A stretch of 46,740 nt of DNA, taken from an uncultured Porphyromonadaceae bacterium (GTDB lineage Bacteria; Bacteroidota; Bacteroidia; Bacteroidales; Muribaculaceae). Location of the stretch: assembly GCA_947175645.1 (NCBI GenBank), contig CAMWNP010000002.1:160835-207574 (forward strand), written 5' to 3'. Made by a program: the position numbers and the translations under genes. How positions within the stretch are numbered: the stretch's first letter is position 1; each line of letters opens with the position of its first letter. The notes under the pieces are model-generated. The model worked only from the letters and a program-made list of their open reading frames with translations. It was not told the origin of the DNA and ran no database searches. Positions 7,496 through 16,168 of the stretch are shown in pieces.

Positions 7496-8917
7496 TTACT
7501 GGTAGTTAAAAACATTGTTTTTGGCTGTCTCCTCCTCTTTGGCTTCTTTCTCGGCCTGCTCATTAGAAATGCGCTCTTTTTCACGCTGTTTGTCGCGCAC
7601 AAGGGGGTTAAGCTCTATAAATGTTTCATTACTCATGCCACCTGCATTTTTAGTCTTGACAGCATTGGAAATTGCTTCCTCAATATCCTCCCCAAACGGC
7701 TCTTGGTACTCATGTTGCACCAGTAACTGCTCAAGCTGGGCACGCATGGGAATATTGAGTACCTTGGAGAGTATGGCAATAATGAGGTTGGCAATGCGCA
7801 TAAGATACTCATCGTGTGACTCTTTACGCATGGAGGCTTTAATGTCTGCCAACACCATCATTTGCTTGAGAGCCTTGGCTGATACGTTAGTAAGGCGGCT
7901 CATGCTCTCAAAATCAATATTGGGGGTAAAGGTTTCACGAAATATGTGCCGTTCATTATCATCGCTCTCTTGCTTTTTAAGCTCGCTGGCGGTGTCGGGT
8001 GTGAGGTAGCGCAGCTCTCCCTTTTCGCCCAGCACATAGAGCTTATTTTCGGTGTCCTTGTCGGGCAGAGAATTAACCACATCAACGGTGGCCACAAGAG
8101 CTGGGTCGGCCATGTAGTCGTTTACATCGGCTGTACGGCTCTTAACGTATTCCTGTCGCTCAATGAGGTGGTTGGCACCATCCCACTCTGTTTCCTGCTC
8201 AAGGAGTATTACAGGCTTTTTGCCACAGAAATTAACCTCTCGCTCCACCTGCCAGCCAAAATTTTTACGCTTGCAGTGGTATGTGTAGTTATCAGTGAAA
8301 ACATCCACATAATAGGCTGTAGTATTGCCACGCTCACGCATATAATACCCACGCGCAAAATACAGGAGGCGGTCTACATGGTCTTTTATGTAGTATAAAT
8401 CATCGCCCAGCGATTTAGCCAGCACCTTTATAAGGCAGTCGGCTTTACCATCGCTATTTTGGTAGCAATGGAACAGCAGCGCACTCTTGGTCTCGGCACC
8501 AGCCAAACGCTTTGCCTGCCTAATGCGAGCGTTAAAATGAGTGGTACGGATAAAGTCGGTAAATGCTTTGTACGCAGCATCTGTGTTTTGGCTACTCTGC
8601 ACCCATTGCACAGGACGGCCATAAATAAACACAACGGCCATTTCGTTTATGTACTTGGCATAAGAGAGAGGAAGCCGCCAGCGTTTAACCCATCCCTTGA
8701 AATTGCCATCTTTATCATAAATAGGCTTATCCATGCGCTGCATTATGGGGTGCTGCTCCAAATTGTACTGCTTTAGAGCCTCAAGCTGCTTGGGGTTGTC
8801 GCAGGTCATAAGAGCAAGCGCATCGCCTATGTTGTGAGCCTCCAGCAGCTCCTCAAACGACTGCTGGTAGCCGACAGCCGTTTTTAATTTGCTTTGAACG
8901 TAATTAAAAAAACTCAT
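7496..8917 (-). CDS. Phage portal protein, SPP1 gp6 family
   Basis: A 473-residue protein of the length and character of SPP1 gp6-like portals, which form the dodecameric DNA channel at the phage head vertex. Visible features are an N-terminal region ending in YINEMAVVFIYGRPVQW, a mixed beta core (YYVDVFTDNYTYHC), the long helical stretch near residues 350-400 (ALKQMMVLADIKASMRKESH), and a charged, Glu/Lys-rich C-terminal tail. It lies between large terminase and MuF, the canonical SPP1-like order. The call rests on overall pattern and position. Confidence 0.88.
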   Translation of the reverse strand: MSFFNYVQSKLKTAVGYQQSFEELLEAHNIGDALALMTCDNPKQLEALKQYNLEQHPIMQRMDKPIYDKDGNFKGWVKRWRLPLSYAKYINEMAVVFIYGRPVQWVQSSQNTDAAYKAFTDFIRTTHFNARIRQAKRLAGAETKSALLFHCYQNSDGKADCLIKVLAKSLGDDLYYIKDHVDRLLYFARGYYMRERGNTTAYYVDVFTDNYTYHCKRKNFGWQVEREVNFCGKKPVILLEQETEWDGANHLIERQEYVKSRTADVNDYMADPALVATVDVVNSLPDKDTENKLYVLGEKGELRYLTPDTASELKKQESDDNERHIFRETFTPNIDFESMSRLTNVSAKALKQMMVLADIKASMRKESHDEYLMRIANLIIAILSKVLNIPMRAQLEQLLVQHEYQEPFGEDIEEAISNAVKTKNAGGMSNETFIELNPLVRDKQREKERISNEQAEKEAKEEETAKNNVFNYQ

Positions 8918-8936
8918 ATCGTGTTACTTTTATGTG

Positions 8937-10466
8937 CTACAATAAGCCTGCAAAGCTGCCTTTGGTTATGCCCTCGGGCAGCTCTCTCGGCGCAATAAGG
9001 AAATACTCAATGGCGTAGTAGAGCAAATCCACAAACTCATCATGTGTTTGTGTGGGGAACCCTGCAATCTCCTCCACAAAGTCCTCATTCCATTCGCCCT
9101 CTACCAGCACCACGCGGCCACACTCAACCTTTGGGCTACAGGTACACAGGCGCACACCCTTGCTGTCTATTGGCGTGGGTGTCTTGGTAACATTGAGGTC
9201 AGTGCTAACCTTGAGCTGCTGCACCACACTTATGCCGTTGGCCTTGGGTTCTATGCGCAGTGTACTGGTGCGCTTGTTAAAGCCCCATGCCTTGCAGTAT
9301 TCGGGCAGGAACGCAATGAGGTCGGGGAATGTTTTCCACACCTTTTTGGCATGGAGTATGTAAAGCTGCTGGCCAATTTTGCAGGCGGCCAGTATGCCGC
9401 TGGGGTCATTATCGCCCTTGCGGTGTTTCTCATCAAAAGCAGTGTCAAGGAAGAAATGCACTGTGGCATTGCCACGCATGGCCTCAAACTGGGCACGGCT
9501 AATGTACTGGAACCACTTTTTCTGTATAATGTTACCCTCCTCGCTGGCAGGTCTCTGCTCATACTGGCCTGCATAACCTCGTGTGCCCAAATCAATGCGA
9601 GCCTCGGCCAATACCTCTGCATCAAGGCGCACAGGGTCAAGGAGGCCGTTAATGTATCGGTCGCGCAGCACCACTGGGGTTACGTTGGGGGAAAGCTCGG
9701 CAGGGAGGCAAATGTGCCTTATCTTGTCGGCTTTCTTTTTGAGCAGGTAGCCTGTTACATCCTCCTCATGGAGCCGCTGCATAATGGTTATGGTGGGGGT
9801 GTTCTTTTTGTTTACCTTTCGTGTGGAGAGCGTTTTGGTAAACTCCACTGCCTGCTGCCTCAATGGCTCACTCTCTGCCTGTTTAGGGTTTTGGGGGTCA
9901 TCGTTTATTATGAGGTGGGCGTGTTTACCAGTAACAGCGGACCCTGTACTGGTTACATACCTATCTCCTCCAGCCGTGTTGCCATAAAAGCCCTTACCGC
10001 TCTTGTCCCTACGCATAACCACTTCGGGGAACAGCCGCCTGTATTTCTCGCTGGTAATAATATCCTTACTCTTGGAGGCGTGGTCAATGCTCACATCGCT
10101 GGAGTAGGAGCTGGAGATAATGCGCAGGCTTGCATCTTGAGTCCATAGCCATGCTGGGAACATAATGGTTACAATAGTGCTTTTGGTAGTTCCTGGCGGT
10201 ATGTTGATAAGGAGGTCATAAGGTTTTGGCTGGCGGCCTACAATGTAGGTGGCCAGCTCTTGCAGCTCATCGCACAGGTACTTTATGTGCCAGTTAAATA
10301 CTGGTTCTTCGGGTATAATAACAGCCCAAAAAGTTTCTACAAACCTGTAAAAACTTTTCCTGCACATGAGAGCCTGCACTTTATCCAGCAGCTCATCAGT
10401 AAGCTCTATGTTACTGGGCTTTTTTGTCACGTTTAGCAGCAATGGCGTAGAGGGTTGCCAGCTCAT
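8937..10466 (-). CDS. Terminase large subunit (DNA packaging ATPase/nuclease)
   Basis: A 509-residue terminase that pumps DNA into the prohead and cuts it. The Walker A-like motif NIPPGTTKS is at residues 88-96 and the Walker B HLIINDD at 183-190, followed by a C-motif-like TITIMQRLHEED. The C-terminal RNase H-like nuclease carries FFLDTAFDEK and DNDPSG. The P-loop is atypical: Thr-Thr replaces the usual xG before Lys-Ser, as seen in some terminases. Its start lies 56 bases inside the small-terminase gene, which suggests translational coupling. Confidence 0.95.
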   Translation of the reverse strand: MSWQPSTPLLLNVTKKPSNIELTDELLDKVQALMCRKSFYRFVETFWAVIIPEEPVFNWHIKYLCDELQELATYIVGRQPKPYDLLINIPPGTTKSTIVTIMFPAWLWTQDASLRIISSSYSSDVSIDHASKSKDIITSEKYRRLFPEVVMRRDKSGKGFYGNTAGGDRYVTSTGSAVTGKHAHLIINDDPQNPKQAESEPLRQQAVEFTKTLSTRKVNKKNTPTITIMQRLHEEDVTGYLLKKKADKIRHICLPAELSPNVTPVVLRDRYINGLLDPVRLDAEVLAEARIDLGTRGYAGQYEQRPASEEGNIIQKKWFQYISRAQFEAMRGNATVHFFLDTAFDEKHRKGDNDPSGILAACKIGQQLYILHAKKVWKTFPDLIAFLPEYCKAWGFNKRTSTLRIEPKANGISVVQQLKVSTDLNVTKTPTPIDSKGVRLCTCSPKVECGRVVLVEGEWNEDFVEEIAGFPTQTHDEFVDLLYYAIEYFLIAPRELPEGITKGSFAGLL

Positions 10467-11091
10467 CCTCTGTAAGCTCCTCTACGGTTATGGTGGTGTT
10501 GGTTGTTGGTGGGTTAAGAGGCTGGCCGTTGGCACCAGTAACCTCTTTGCGGTCGGGAGCATACAGCCCCAGCAGCTTTGCGCGGTACTCCAGCAGCTTG
10601 CGTATCTCGGAAATGTAGCCTACATGGCCGTAGTTGGTTACATTCTCGCGGCTCTGTATCTGCTTTATGTACGGGGAGGGTATTTTGCGCTTGCCCTTGA
10701 GCTGGCCATCCTCGCCCTCGGAGGCTGGCACCTCAAAATGGCCGCGCTCTTGCCGCTGCCTTACCTGCTCAAAATCTGTCTTGGATTTCTCCCATGCCTC
10801 ATACAGCTCTGCAATGAGCATATCGACACGCGCCACCTCAAGCTGCACCCACTCCTCGGTGTTTTGGTTGTTATCCTCTCTCCATTGCTGGAGCAGCAGC
10901 TTGAGGTCGCTGTGTATGGTAAATGTGCTTACCTTTTTGGGGAGCTGGAGGCGAGCCGTTACTGCCTCCGCTATTTGGCGCACACTCTTACCCTGTAGGC
11001 GTAGCTCGGACACGATTTGCAGGCGTGCCTCGCGTATCTGCCTACGCTTTTGGGTAGAGCGTTTGTTTATTTCTGTTCCGTCTAATGGCAT
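10411..11091 (-). CDS. Probable terminase small subunit
   Basis: A 226-residue protein with a basic N-terminal helix-turn-helix region (GKSVRQIAEAVTARLQL) and a long charged helical middle, typical of small terminase subunits that recognise the packaging site. It sits immediately upstream of and overlaps the large terminase. Sequence identity to known small terminases is usually low, so the call depends on HTH plus position. It is 13 bases downstream of the SpeD-like gene. Confidence 0.75.
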   Translation of the reverse strand: MPLDGTEINKRSTQKRRQIREARLQIVSELRLQGKSVRQIAEAVTARLQLPKKVSTFTIHSDLKLLLQQWREDNNQNTEEWVQLEVARVDMLIAELYEAWEKSKTDFEQVRQRQERGHFEVPASEGEDGQLKGKRKIPSPYIKQIQSRENVTNYGHVGYISEIRKLLEYRAKLLGLYAPDRKEVTGANGQPLNPPTTNTTITVEELTEDELATLYAIAAKRDKKAQ

Positions 11092-11104
11092 ATCCTGTGA
11101 GGGG

Positions 11105-11515
11105 TTAATGGTTAATAGCCTTAATGAGCTTGCGCAGGGGCTTGGCTAAATATGAGAGCAACCCCTGCCAGCGTATGCGCAAAAGCCTGTAGTGGGCAAT
11201 AATGCTGTGTTCCTTGCTCTGCTCATTGGGCTGGGGGTTAAACCTTGAGAGGAGCGAAAGGAAATGCTGGTACTTATCGCCGTTGCAGCTTGCCAGCTCA
11301 ATGTAAGTGCGGCCATGTTCGGGGAATGTATGCACGGCCAAATGGCTCTCTGCCAGCAACCACAGGCAAGTGTAGCCTTGAGGCTGGAAATGATGCTCTA
11401 CAACCTCCAGCACGTTAAAGCCACACAGGGAGAGCATGGTGTCAAACAGGTGGCGCAGGTCACTCGGTTGTGTCGTTGTTATCCATGCCGAATGCTGCCA
11501 AATCTTCGCTTGCAT
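11105..11515 (-). CDS. SpeD-like pyruvoyl decarboxylase homologue (AdoMet decarboxylase family)
   Basis: A 136-residue protein (start at the ATG at 11515, which overlaps the methyltransferase gene by 56 bases). It carries the AdoMet decarboxylase processing region: LLAESHLAVHTFPEHG, with the Glu-Ser self-cleavage site at Glu56-Ser57, His62, and Cys77 in the following ASCNGD. Class 1B bacterial AdoMet decarboxylases have the same spacing. The usual N-terminal H-x-D-x-x-GC stretch is not evident. As I recall, phage SpeD homologues can act on L-arginine or L-ornithine instead of S-adenosylmethionine, so the substrate is open. A basic C-terminal tail (YLAKPLRKLIKAI) is extra. Wedged between methyltransferase and terminase genes. 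Confidence 0.8.
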   Translation of the reverse strand: MQAKIWQHSAWITTTQPSDLRHLFDTMLSLCGFNVLEVVEHHFQPQGYTCLWLLAESHLAVHTFPEHGRTYIELASCNGDKYQHFLSLLSRFNPQPNEQSKEHSIIAHYRLLRIRWQGLLSYLAKPLRKLIKAINH

Positions 11516-12896
11516 AAGTAATTTCGTTATAGGTTGTTGGTATGGCTTTAATATCGCCCTTGTAGAACACCAGCACATTTTGGTGGCACTTGCCCACCTT
11601 ACGGTTGCGCATATACCTCTGCACACGCTGGGGGAGTGTGCCTATAGGCTCCACAATAATGCACTCGTTATAGAGCGGCATACCATGAGCCTTAAACATT
11701 CGCTTTATATCGCCCACAAAGTCATAATAGTAGCCCTCTTTGTCGCGTATATCGCCCACCACAATTACAGCAAAGCGGTTTTGTTTGAGGCAGGTAATGG
11801 CATTGGCAAAGGCGTTTTCCAATATGCCCAAAAATGCCTCATAGGTGGGTTGGTTGCTCGCATCATTGGGCTTGTCGCTGTAAACCTCAAGGTCGTAGTA
11901 CGGAGGGCAGCTAAAGAGCAAATCCTGTGAGCCAGCCGCAATGTGCTTGGCTACGTTCTGCCCATCATCGCAAATGTAGTGTGCGCTCATGCCCTCAACG
12001 CGCTCATTGTTGAGCCTTGCCTGCTCCTCGCGTAGCTCAATGCCTGTAAAGCTCATGCCCAGTGTGGCGGCCACATAGCCAAATACGGTATCGCCAGCAA
12101 AGCAATCAAAGGCCGCGCCTCCCTCCATACCAAACCATCTGCAAACAATCTCGGCCATTACTGGGTCAAGCAGGCTAACACCGTTGTTGATGGTGGCCAT
12201 GCAGTTTGTTTCGCCGTCTGCCAGCGTGCCCTCTCGGCTCTCGCCAAAGTCGGCGATGCGCTCACGCCACATGGCTTTGCGCTGCCTCCAGTAGCCCTGT
12301 CGGGTGTCAAGTATGGTAAACGGTGGTGCAATAAACTTGTCGGAGAGGCTGCCATGCTTGCCACTCTCGGAGCTGGAGCCAGCAGAGCCGTTGCCCTCGG
12401 CCTCGCCTCCATTGTCGGGCTGCCAGCAGTCAAGCCCCCACTCCTCAAGCTCCATCGGCTCCCACTCATTAGCGAGCATATCCCAATCCCATGCTCCATA
12501 AGAGAGGTTATCCTTAATGATAAACTCTCGCTTCTCCTCCTCGGAGAGCTGGGAGGCGTGCAGTATCTCCACCACTGGAGCCTTGAGCCACTTTGCCCAG
12601 TAGTTGCGCAGGTTCTCACGCTCCAGCTCGGTTTTTTGCGCATACCCATTGCATTTGCCCAGCATCATGTTTACCTCGGCAGGGCGCATTTTGGATATGG
12701 CAATGAGGGCACGGAGGCGCATATTGCCGCCCAGCACAATATTGGCCTCATCTACAACCACAGGGCGCAGGTGCAGCATCTTGGGGAACATCAGCAGGCT
12801 CTTTTGGAGCTGTTCAAATTTATCCTGCTCAATGCCGCGTGGGTTCGCCTCATTGAGTATTATATCGGTTATTGGTACAAGGGGGCTTTTGGTCAT
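11460..12896 (-). CDS. ParB-like domain fused to a DNA methyltransferase
   Basis: A 478-residue fusion. Residues 1-150 form a ParB/sulfiredoxin-like domain with the motif VLGGNMRLRA (54-63). The C-terminal half is an amino-methyltransferase: AdoMet-binding FAGDTVFG (266-273) and catalytic SCPPYYD (329-335), of the N6-adenine/N4-cytosine type. A low-complexity Gly/Ser linker (near 163-180) joins them. Such fusions occur in phages, where the methylation probably protects phage DNA from host restriction. It ends inside the SpeD-like gene. A shared 17-bp motif (12951-12967) and a hairpin-like AAAAGCG/CGCTTTT pair lie upstream. Confidence 0.88.
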   Translation of the reverse strand: MTKSPLVPITDIILNEANPRGIEQDKFEQLQKSLLMFPKMLHLRPVVVDEANIVLGGNMRLRALIAISKMRPAEVNMMLGKCNGYAQKTELERENLRNYWAKWLKAPVVEILHASQLSEEEKREFIIKDNLSYGAWDWDMLANEWEPMELEEWGLDCWQPDNGGEAEGNGSAGSSSESGKHGSLSDKFIAPPFTILDTRQGYWRQRKAMWRERIADFGESREGTLADGETNCMATINNGVSLLDPVMAEIVCRWFGMEGGAAFDCFAGDTVFGYVAATLGMSFTGIELREEQARLNNERVEGMSAHYICDDGQNVAKHIAAGSQDLLFSCPPYYDLEVYSDKPNDASNQPTYEAFLGILENAFANAITCLKQNRFAVIVVGDIRDKEGYYYDFVGDIKRMFKAHGMPLYNECIIVEPIGTLPQRVQRYMRNRKVGKCHQNVLVFYKGDIKAIPTTYNEITYASEDLAAFGMDNNDTTE

Positions 12897-12950
12897 ATCG
12901 TTTTACACATTTGCGTTTTAGGTGGCAAAGAAAACAATAAAAGCGCACAA

Positions 12951-12967
12951 TATATGTACGCTTTTAG
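12951..12967. repeat. 17-bp motif shared with 19718-19734, upstream of the methyltransferase gene
   Basis: TATATGTACGCTTTTAG occurs here in the 92-base gap upstream of the ParB-methyltransferase gene and again exactly at 19718-19734 upstream of another leftward gene. Both copies lie in the same orientation in short intergenic gaps, which suggests a phage promoter or operator rather than chance. Here CGCTTTT also faces AAAAGCG eight or more bases away, giving a small inverted repeat. Confidence 0.5.
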
Positions 12968-12988
12968 TCCAAAGTTTGAAAGTAGCCT

Positions 12989-13372
12989 CTATTTTACCAT
13001 AAACGCCTCTTTGCACACCTGCATAAAGTCCTCAAGGCTCCTGCAAATGTGGTACTCATGCCCCAGCCGTTGCACATTGCGCTGGAACTCCTTTTGCGTT
13101 TCCTGCTGGGTGCCTTTTGGGGTTTTCATCTCAACAAATACCACCTTGCCCTTACCAACCAGCACAAGGTCTGCAACTCCTGCCAGTGCGCCCTCCTCCT
13201 TGAGCTTAACCGCTGCTGGGGAGTAGGTGGCTATTGCGCCAGTTTTGGTTTGCACCGTTTTCTTCGGCCTCTTGCTGCCATTAGGCACTGCAAAGCACAC
13301 AAGCCGTGGAAACTGGTAGCGAAACCATGTAACACAGGCCACCTGTATGTTGTGTTCTTGCTCGCTCATCAT
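12989..13372 (-). CDS. VRR-NUC domain nuclease
   Basis: A 127-residue stand-alone VRR-NUC protein of the PD-(D/E)xK nuclease fold. Visible motifs are PNGSKRP near residue 30, GVADLVLV (catalytic Asp) and FVEMKTPKG (E-x-K) followed by Q-rich TQQETQKEF. Phage VRR-NUC proteins are thought to act as structure-specific or junction nucleases in replication and recombination. It lies three bases downstream of SSB, consistent with a replication/repair role. Translation may start at either of two adjacent ATGs (13372 or 13369). Confidence 0.9.
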   Translation of the reverse strand: MMSEQEHNIQVACVTWFRYQFPRLVCFAVPNGSKRPKKTVQTKTGAIATYSPAAVKLKEEGALAGVADLVLVGKGKVVFVEMKTPKGTQQETQKEFQRNVQRLGHEYHICRSLEDFMQVCKEAFMVK

Positions 13373-13374
13373 GG

Positions 13375-13881
13375 CTAAAATGGCAAATCGGGTTCCTGTT
13401 GTGGGTAATAGCCCCCATAATTGGCCGCTGTCTGCGTTTCTTGGCTCTGCTGGTATGATTGCACACCTTGAGGCTGATATTGCGTTGTCGGGGCTGTGTC
13501 GGCCTGCTGTGCAGCGTTTTCTCTTTCTCCTCCTCCAGCTCCATTACTGGAGAGCAACACAATGTTGGAGCAAACCACCTCCGCAACATAACGCTTTTGA
13601 TGTGTGTCCTTGTCCTCATAGTTGCGGTAGCGCATTTTGCCTTCAACATATACCTGCTGGCCTTTTGCAAGGTAACGTTCTGCAATGGTGGCCATGCCTC
13701 CCCATGCAACAATGTTGTGCCATTCTGTTTTTGCGGCCACCTGCTTGCCCTGTTGGGTTGTGTAGGCTGGCTCGGTTGTGGCGAGTGTAAATGTGGCTAC
13801 CTTTGCACCACCATCCAGCACTCTTACATCGGGCTGTTTGCCCAAATTGCCTATAAGCTCAATTTTGTTTAAGCTGCCCAT
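13375..13881 (-). CDS. ssb: Single-stranded DNA-binding protein
   Basis: A 168-residue SSB. The OB-fold runs from MGSLNKIELIGNLGK through TEWHNIVAWG to KGQQVYVEGKMRYR (residues 1-110). A Gln/Tyr/Gly-rich disordered linker follows, and the protein ends in EPDLPF, the acidic-aromatic tail that recruits partner proteins. It is expressed ahead of VRR-NUC, three bases apart. An AT-rich, repeat-like promoter region (13882-13972) lies directly upstream. Confidence 0.95.
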   Translation of the reverse strand: MGSLNKIELIGNLGKQPDVRVLDGGAKVATFTLATTEPAYTTQQGKQVAAKTEWHNIVAWGGMATIAERYLAKGQQVYVEGKMRYRNYEDKDTHQKRYVAEVVCSNIVLLSSNGAGGGERENAAQQADTAPTTQYQPQGVQSYQQSQETQTAANYGGYYPQQEPDLPF

Positions 13882-13972
13882 ATTAGTATTATTACTTACT
13901 TATAGTATTATTATATATTATTACACACATACTGCAATATACTTACTGCTGTATTAGGAGCTGGCAGAGGGG
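13882..13972 (-). promoter_or_regulatory. AT-rich regulatory gap upstream of SSB
   Basis: A 91-base very AT-rich gap with repeated AGTATTATTA-type blocks. Read leftward it begins CCCCTCTGCC, has a TATGTGTGTAATAAT stretch and reaches the SSB start. The gap at 16546-16619 has the same layout (CCCTCTGCC, then TATGTATATAATATAA, then a start codon), so both probably hold a shared phage promoter type. The exact boxes are not assigned. Confidence 0.45.
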
Positions 13973-14536
13973 TTAAAACGTAAGCCGCTTGTAAACCTCA
14001 TGCGTAAGCACAATATCATACAGAGTATCGTGCAGCCGCTCCTCCTCAATCACAATGCCCAGTTGCTCGGCCACGGTGCGGAGCTTGAAATCTTTCATCA
14101 TGGGGCGTTGCTCCATGAGAGCCTGCGCTGCCAGCACCATTACATCAATGGCACTGCTCCAAAACCAGCTCCCAAAGTAGTTATCGCCATTTTGCACAAA
14201 CCACGCACGGAGGAACTGGTTATCAAACGATGCATTGTTGTAGCCACAGAGGAAAAACTTGTCGGTCTTGTCGTACTTATCAACATACTTGCCCAGCAGT
14301 TTTGTAAACTCCTCCTTTACTCCCCACATGGGAGGGTAAGCCATAATTTGCTCTCGCGTTACACCAGCAACCTGTAGTGCCTCCTCCTCAATTTCAGCCT
14401 TGGGGTTGGGCTGTACTTTGTAGTTAAAAACCTCCTTGACTTCTCCGTCAATTACCACAATGCCGCTTAACTGGTGTATGCCATTGCGCCAGTATTTTGT
14501 GCCAGTGGTTTCAAGGTCGTAAAATACCTGTTTCAT
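13973..14536 (-). CDS. DnaQ-like 3'-5' exonuclease (DEDDh)
   Basis: A 187-residue exonuclease of the DnaQ superfamily. ExoI motif FYDLETTG (Asp/Glu at residues 7 and 9), ExoII GYNNASFDNQFL, and ExoIII RLHDTLYDI with the His and Asp of a DEDDh enzyme. It probably trims 3' ends during phage replication or recombination. The start overlaps the stop of the upstream gene by four bases (ATGA-type), which shows translational coupling. Confidence 0.9.
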   Translation of the reverse strand: MKQVFYDLETTGTKYWRNGIHQLSGIVVIDGEVKEVFNYKVQPNPKAEIEEEALQVAGVTREQIMAYPPMWGVKEEFTKLLGKYVDKYDKTDKFFLCGYNNASFDNQFLRAWFVQNGDNYFGSWFWSSAIDVMVLAAQALMEQRPMMKDFKLRTVAEQLGIVIEEERLHDTLYDIVLTHEVYKRLTF

Positions 14537-15057
14537 TGGTTTTGTATTATGTTGTTAAACTTGATTTTCATTCTTTCATGGGCGGCGGCAATATCCTGCT
14601 CGGCCAGCATGAGCTTGGCCTGTGCTTTTTGTAGCTGCTCATCGGTTGCAGGGTCAAAAAACAAATTGCCCTGCTGGCTGGCAATGTACTCCTCCACAGC
14701 TCGGAGCCGTTTTGTATGCTTGGCCTTGGCAGCCACCAGCCTGTTAATATCTTCCTGCCAGCCTACACGCCTGCCTTTGTATCGGTATTCATAGCAGTAG
14801 CAGGTGCTAACTGGAGCCTTGGGCTGCTCACAGGTGTAGCGAGCCACACGCCAGTTTATAACCCAGCTCCAACGCTCAAGCATGGCCACTGGCAGCTCAT
14901 AGGTGTGCAGGGGTACGCGCTCGGAGCCTATGTTTCGCTCGATGGATATTCGCACCCACCGCTCCACCTCCAGCTCACGCTCGGCCTTTGCCTGTGCCTT
15001 GGCAAACTGGAGGTAGTCGGTGCCTATATCACTGCTGGATTTCAACTGCTGGCTCAT
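14533..15057 (-). CDS. Hypothetical helical phage protein
   Basis: A 174-residue protein with a charged N-terminal helix (AKAQAKAERELEVERW), a middle with several Trp and Cys residues (WSWVINWRVARYTCEQ, STCYCYEY), and a C-terminal coiled-coil-like helix. No recognised domain. It overlaps the exonuclease start by four bases and the upstream gene by 29 bases, so it is part of the same unit. Confidence 0.7.
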   Translation of the reverse strand: MSQQLKSSSDIGTDYLQFAKAQAKAERELEVERWVRISIERNIGSERVPLHTYELPVAMLERWSWVINWRVARYTCEQPKAPVSTCYCYEYRYKGRRVGWQEDINRLVAAKAKHTKRLRAVEEYIASQQGNLFFDPATDEQLQKAQAKLMLAEQDIAAAHERMKIKFNNIIQNQ

Positions 15058-15337
15058 GGTTGCGCATTATCTCCTGTGCCTTGTATGCTGCATAAGCCTC
15101 TATGCGCTTATCCAGTAGCAGTTCACTCTCGTTATTAACATAAGCATTTGCCACTCCCTCCAGCAGGTCAGCCTCATAACGGAGGTCGCGCACCCTGTCT
15201 TTTAATATGCCAATAGTGGCAGCTCGGTGGTCTTGCTGGCCAATGGCCTCTGCTTGTTTGAGAAATTCCTTTATCTCATTTGCACAATTTTGCACGGCCT
15301 CAATGAGGCTCTTGGATAATTTTACGGTAAATTTCAT
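15029..15337 (-). CDS. Small hypothetical helical protein
   Basis: A 102-residue, entirely helical, acidic protein (MKFTVKLSKSLIEAVQN...). No domain recognised. Its 3' end overlaps the next gene by 29 bases. Translation probably begins at 15337, close to the preceding stop at 15350. Confidence 0.65.
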   Translation of the reverse strand: MKFTVKLSKSLIEAVQNCANEIKEFLKQAEAIGQQDHRAATIGILKDRVRDLRYEADLLEGVANAYVNNESELLLDKRIEAYAAYKAQEIMRNHEPAVEIQQ

Positions 15338-15349
15338 TGCTTAATCGGT

Positions 15350-15649
15350 TTAATCAAATAGAGTTGGCTGTTTCTTTATGCGAGTAAAACAATCAGAGTA
15401 ATAAGTTATGGGAGCCAGCTCTATTTGGCCGCCAATAACATTTTGCTTATACTCTAATAGGCCGCAATTAGCACACTTGTAATGCCCCTCAAGGAAATTA
15501 TTTCCATTGCTGTGAGGAGCCTTAACTGCGCCATGAGTTTTGCAGCGTGGGCAAGTAAATCGGTACTCAAAACCATCCTCGTAAATACTATTAGCGACAA
15601 ATGGCCTCCAGCTCACGATTTTACCCAGCGTGGTGTTATTCTTTTTCAT
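15350..15649 (-). CDS. Small zinc-ribbon protein
   Basis: A protein of about 99 residues (start at MKKNNTTLGK, 15649) with a treble-clef/zinc-ribbon pattern: CPRC near residue 32 and CANC near residue 60. It may bind nucleic acid. An earlier ATG (15688) lies inside the upstream gene; the start used here overlaps that gene by only 14 bases. Function unknown. Confidence 0.65.
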   Translation of the reverse strand: MKKNNTTLGKIVSWRPFVANSIYEDGFEYRFTCPRCKTHGAVKAPHSNGNNFLEGHYKCANCGLLEYKQNVIGGQIELAPITYYSDCFTRIKKQPTLFD

Positions 15650-15965
15650 GCAAAAACACCCTGTAGTCCATTGCAGACCAGCCACCATGTGCCTCTATGC
15701 GAGCAATGCGCATATCGTGGAAATATGGTGGTATTACCAGCGGCTTGTTGCTGCCATGGTTATTATACTCAAAACTTGCTAATGCATCTTGGCCTAACCA
15801 GTTTTTGGGGTTAATGTAAACATTGCCCCATTCTCCTTTGCTGTTTACAAACTCAACAAACTGGGCAATGGTGCATGGTTGTCTCATCTCTATGCGGTAG
15901 GCACTCATGCAGTCACCATAAGGGCCACCTGTGCAAACAGGCTTAAAAAGTTCGGTAATGCTCAT
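15636..15965 (-). CDS. Hypothetical phage protein
   Basis: A 109-residue protein beginning MSITELFKPVCTGG. It is rich in aromatic and polar residues with no signal or membrane segment. The start at 15965 overlaps the stop of the upstream zinc-finger gene in an ATGA arrangement, which selects it over the longer frame. Function unknown. Confidence 0.65.
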   Translation of the reverse strand: MSITELFKPVCTGGPYGDCMSAYRIEMRQPCTIAQFVEFVNSKGEWGNVYINPKNWLGQDALASFEYNNHGSNKPLVIPPYFHDMRIARIEAHGGWSAMDYRVFLHEKE

Positions 15966-16168
15966 AACTCGGCCTCCTCTCCCTGTTGATTGCCTACTGC
16001 TGGGGCGCACTCATTGCAATAGAGTTTACCATTGAGCCATTGCCAGCCGCTTTCCAGTGCCTCCAGCTCTGCACCCTCGGCACTATCCCATGCCACAACC
16101 TCATCGCCAACTCCTTTACGCTGGCAGCGGTCGCACACTGCTTGATACATTGTTGTTTTTTCTATCAT
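15962..16168 (-). CDS. Small zinc-finger protein
   Basis: A 68-residue protein with two CxxC pairs: CDRC near residue 12 and CNEC near residue 51, framing an acidic middle. This is a typical small phage zinc-ribbon protein. Its start overlaps the preceding gene's stop by four bases and its stop overlaps the next start. Function unknown. Confidence 0.7.
   Translation of the reverse strand: MIEKTTMYQAVCDRCQRKGVGDEVVAWDSAEGAELEALESGWQWLNGKLYCNECAPAVGNQQGEEAEL

Noticed and set aside
9042..10148. Long open frame antisense to the large terminase
   Set aside because: It mirrors a strongly supported terminase gene, shows no recognisable domain and has no start signal or neighbour logic.
11516..11626. 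Longer N-terminus for the SpeD-like gene
   Set aside because: It is an out-of-frame reading of the methyltransferase gene; the ATG at 11515 gives family-like length.
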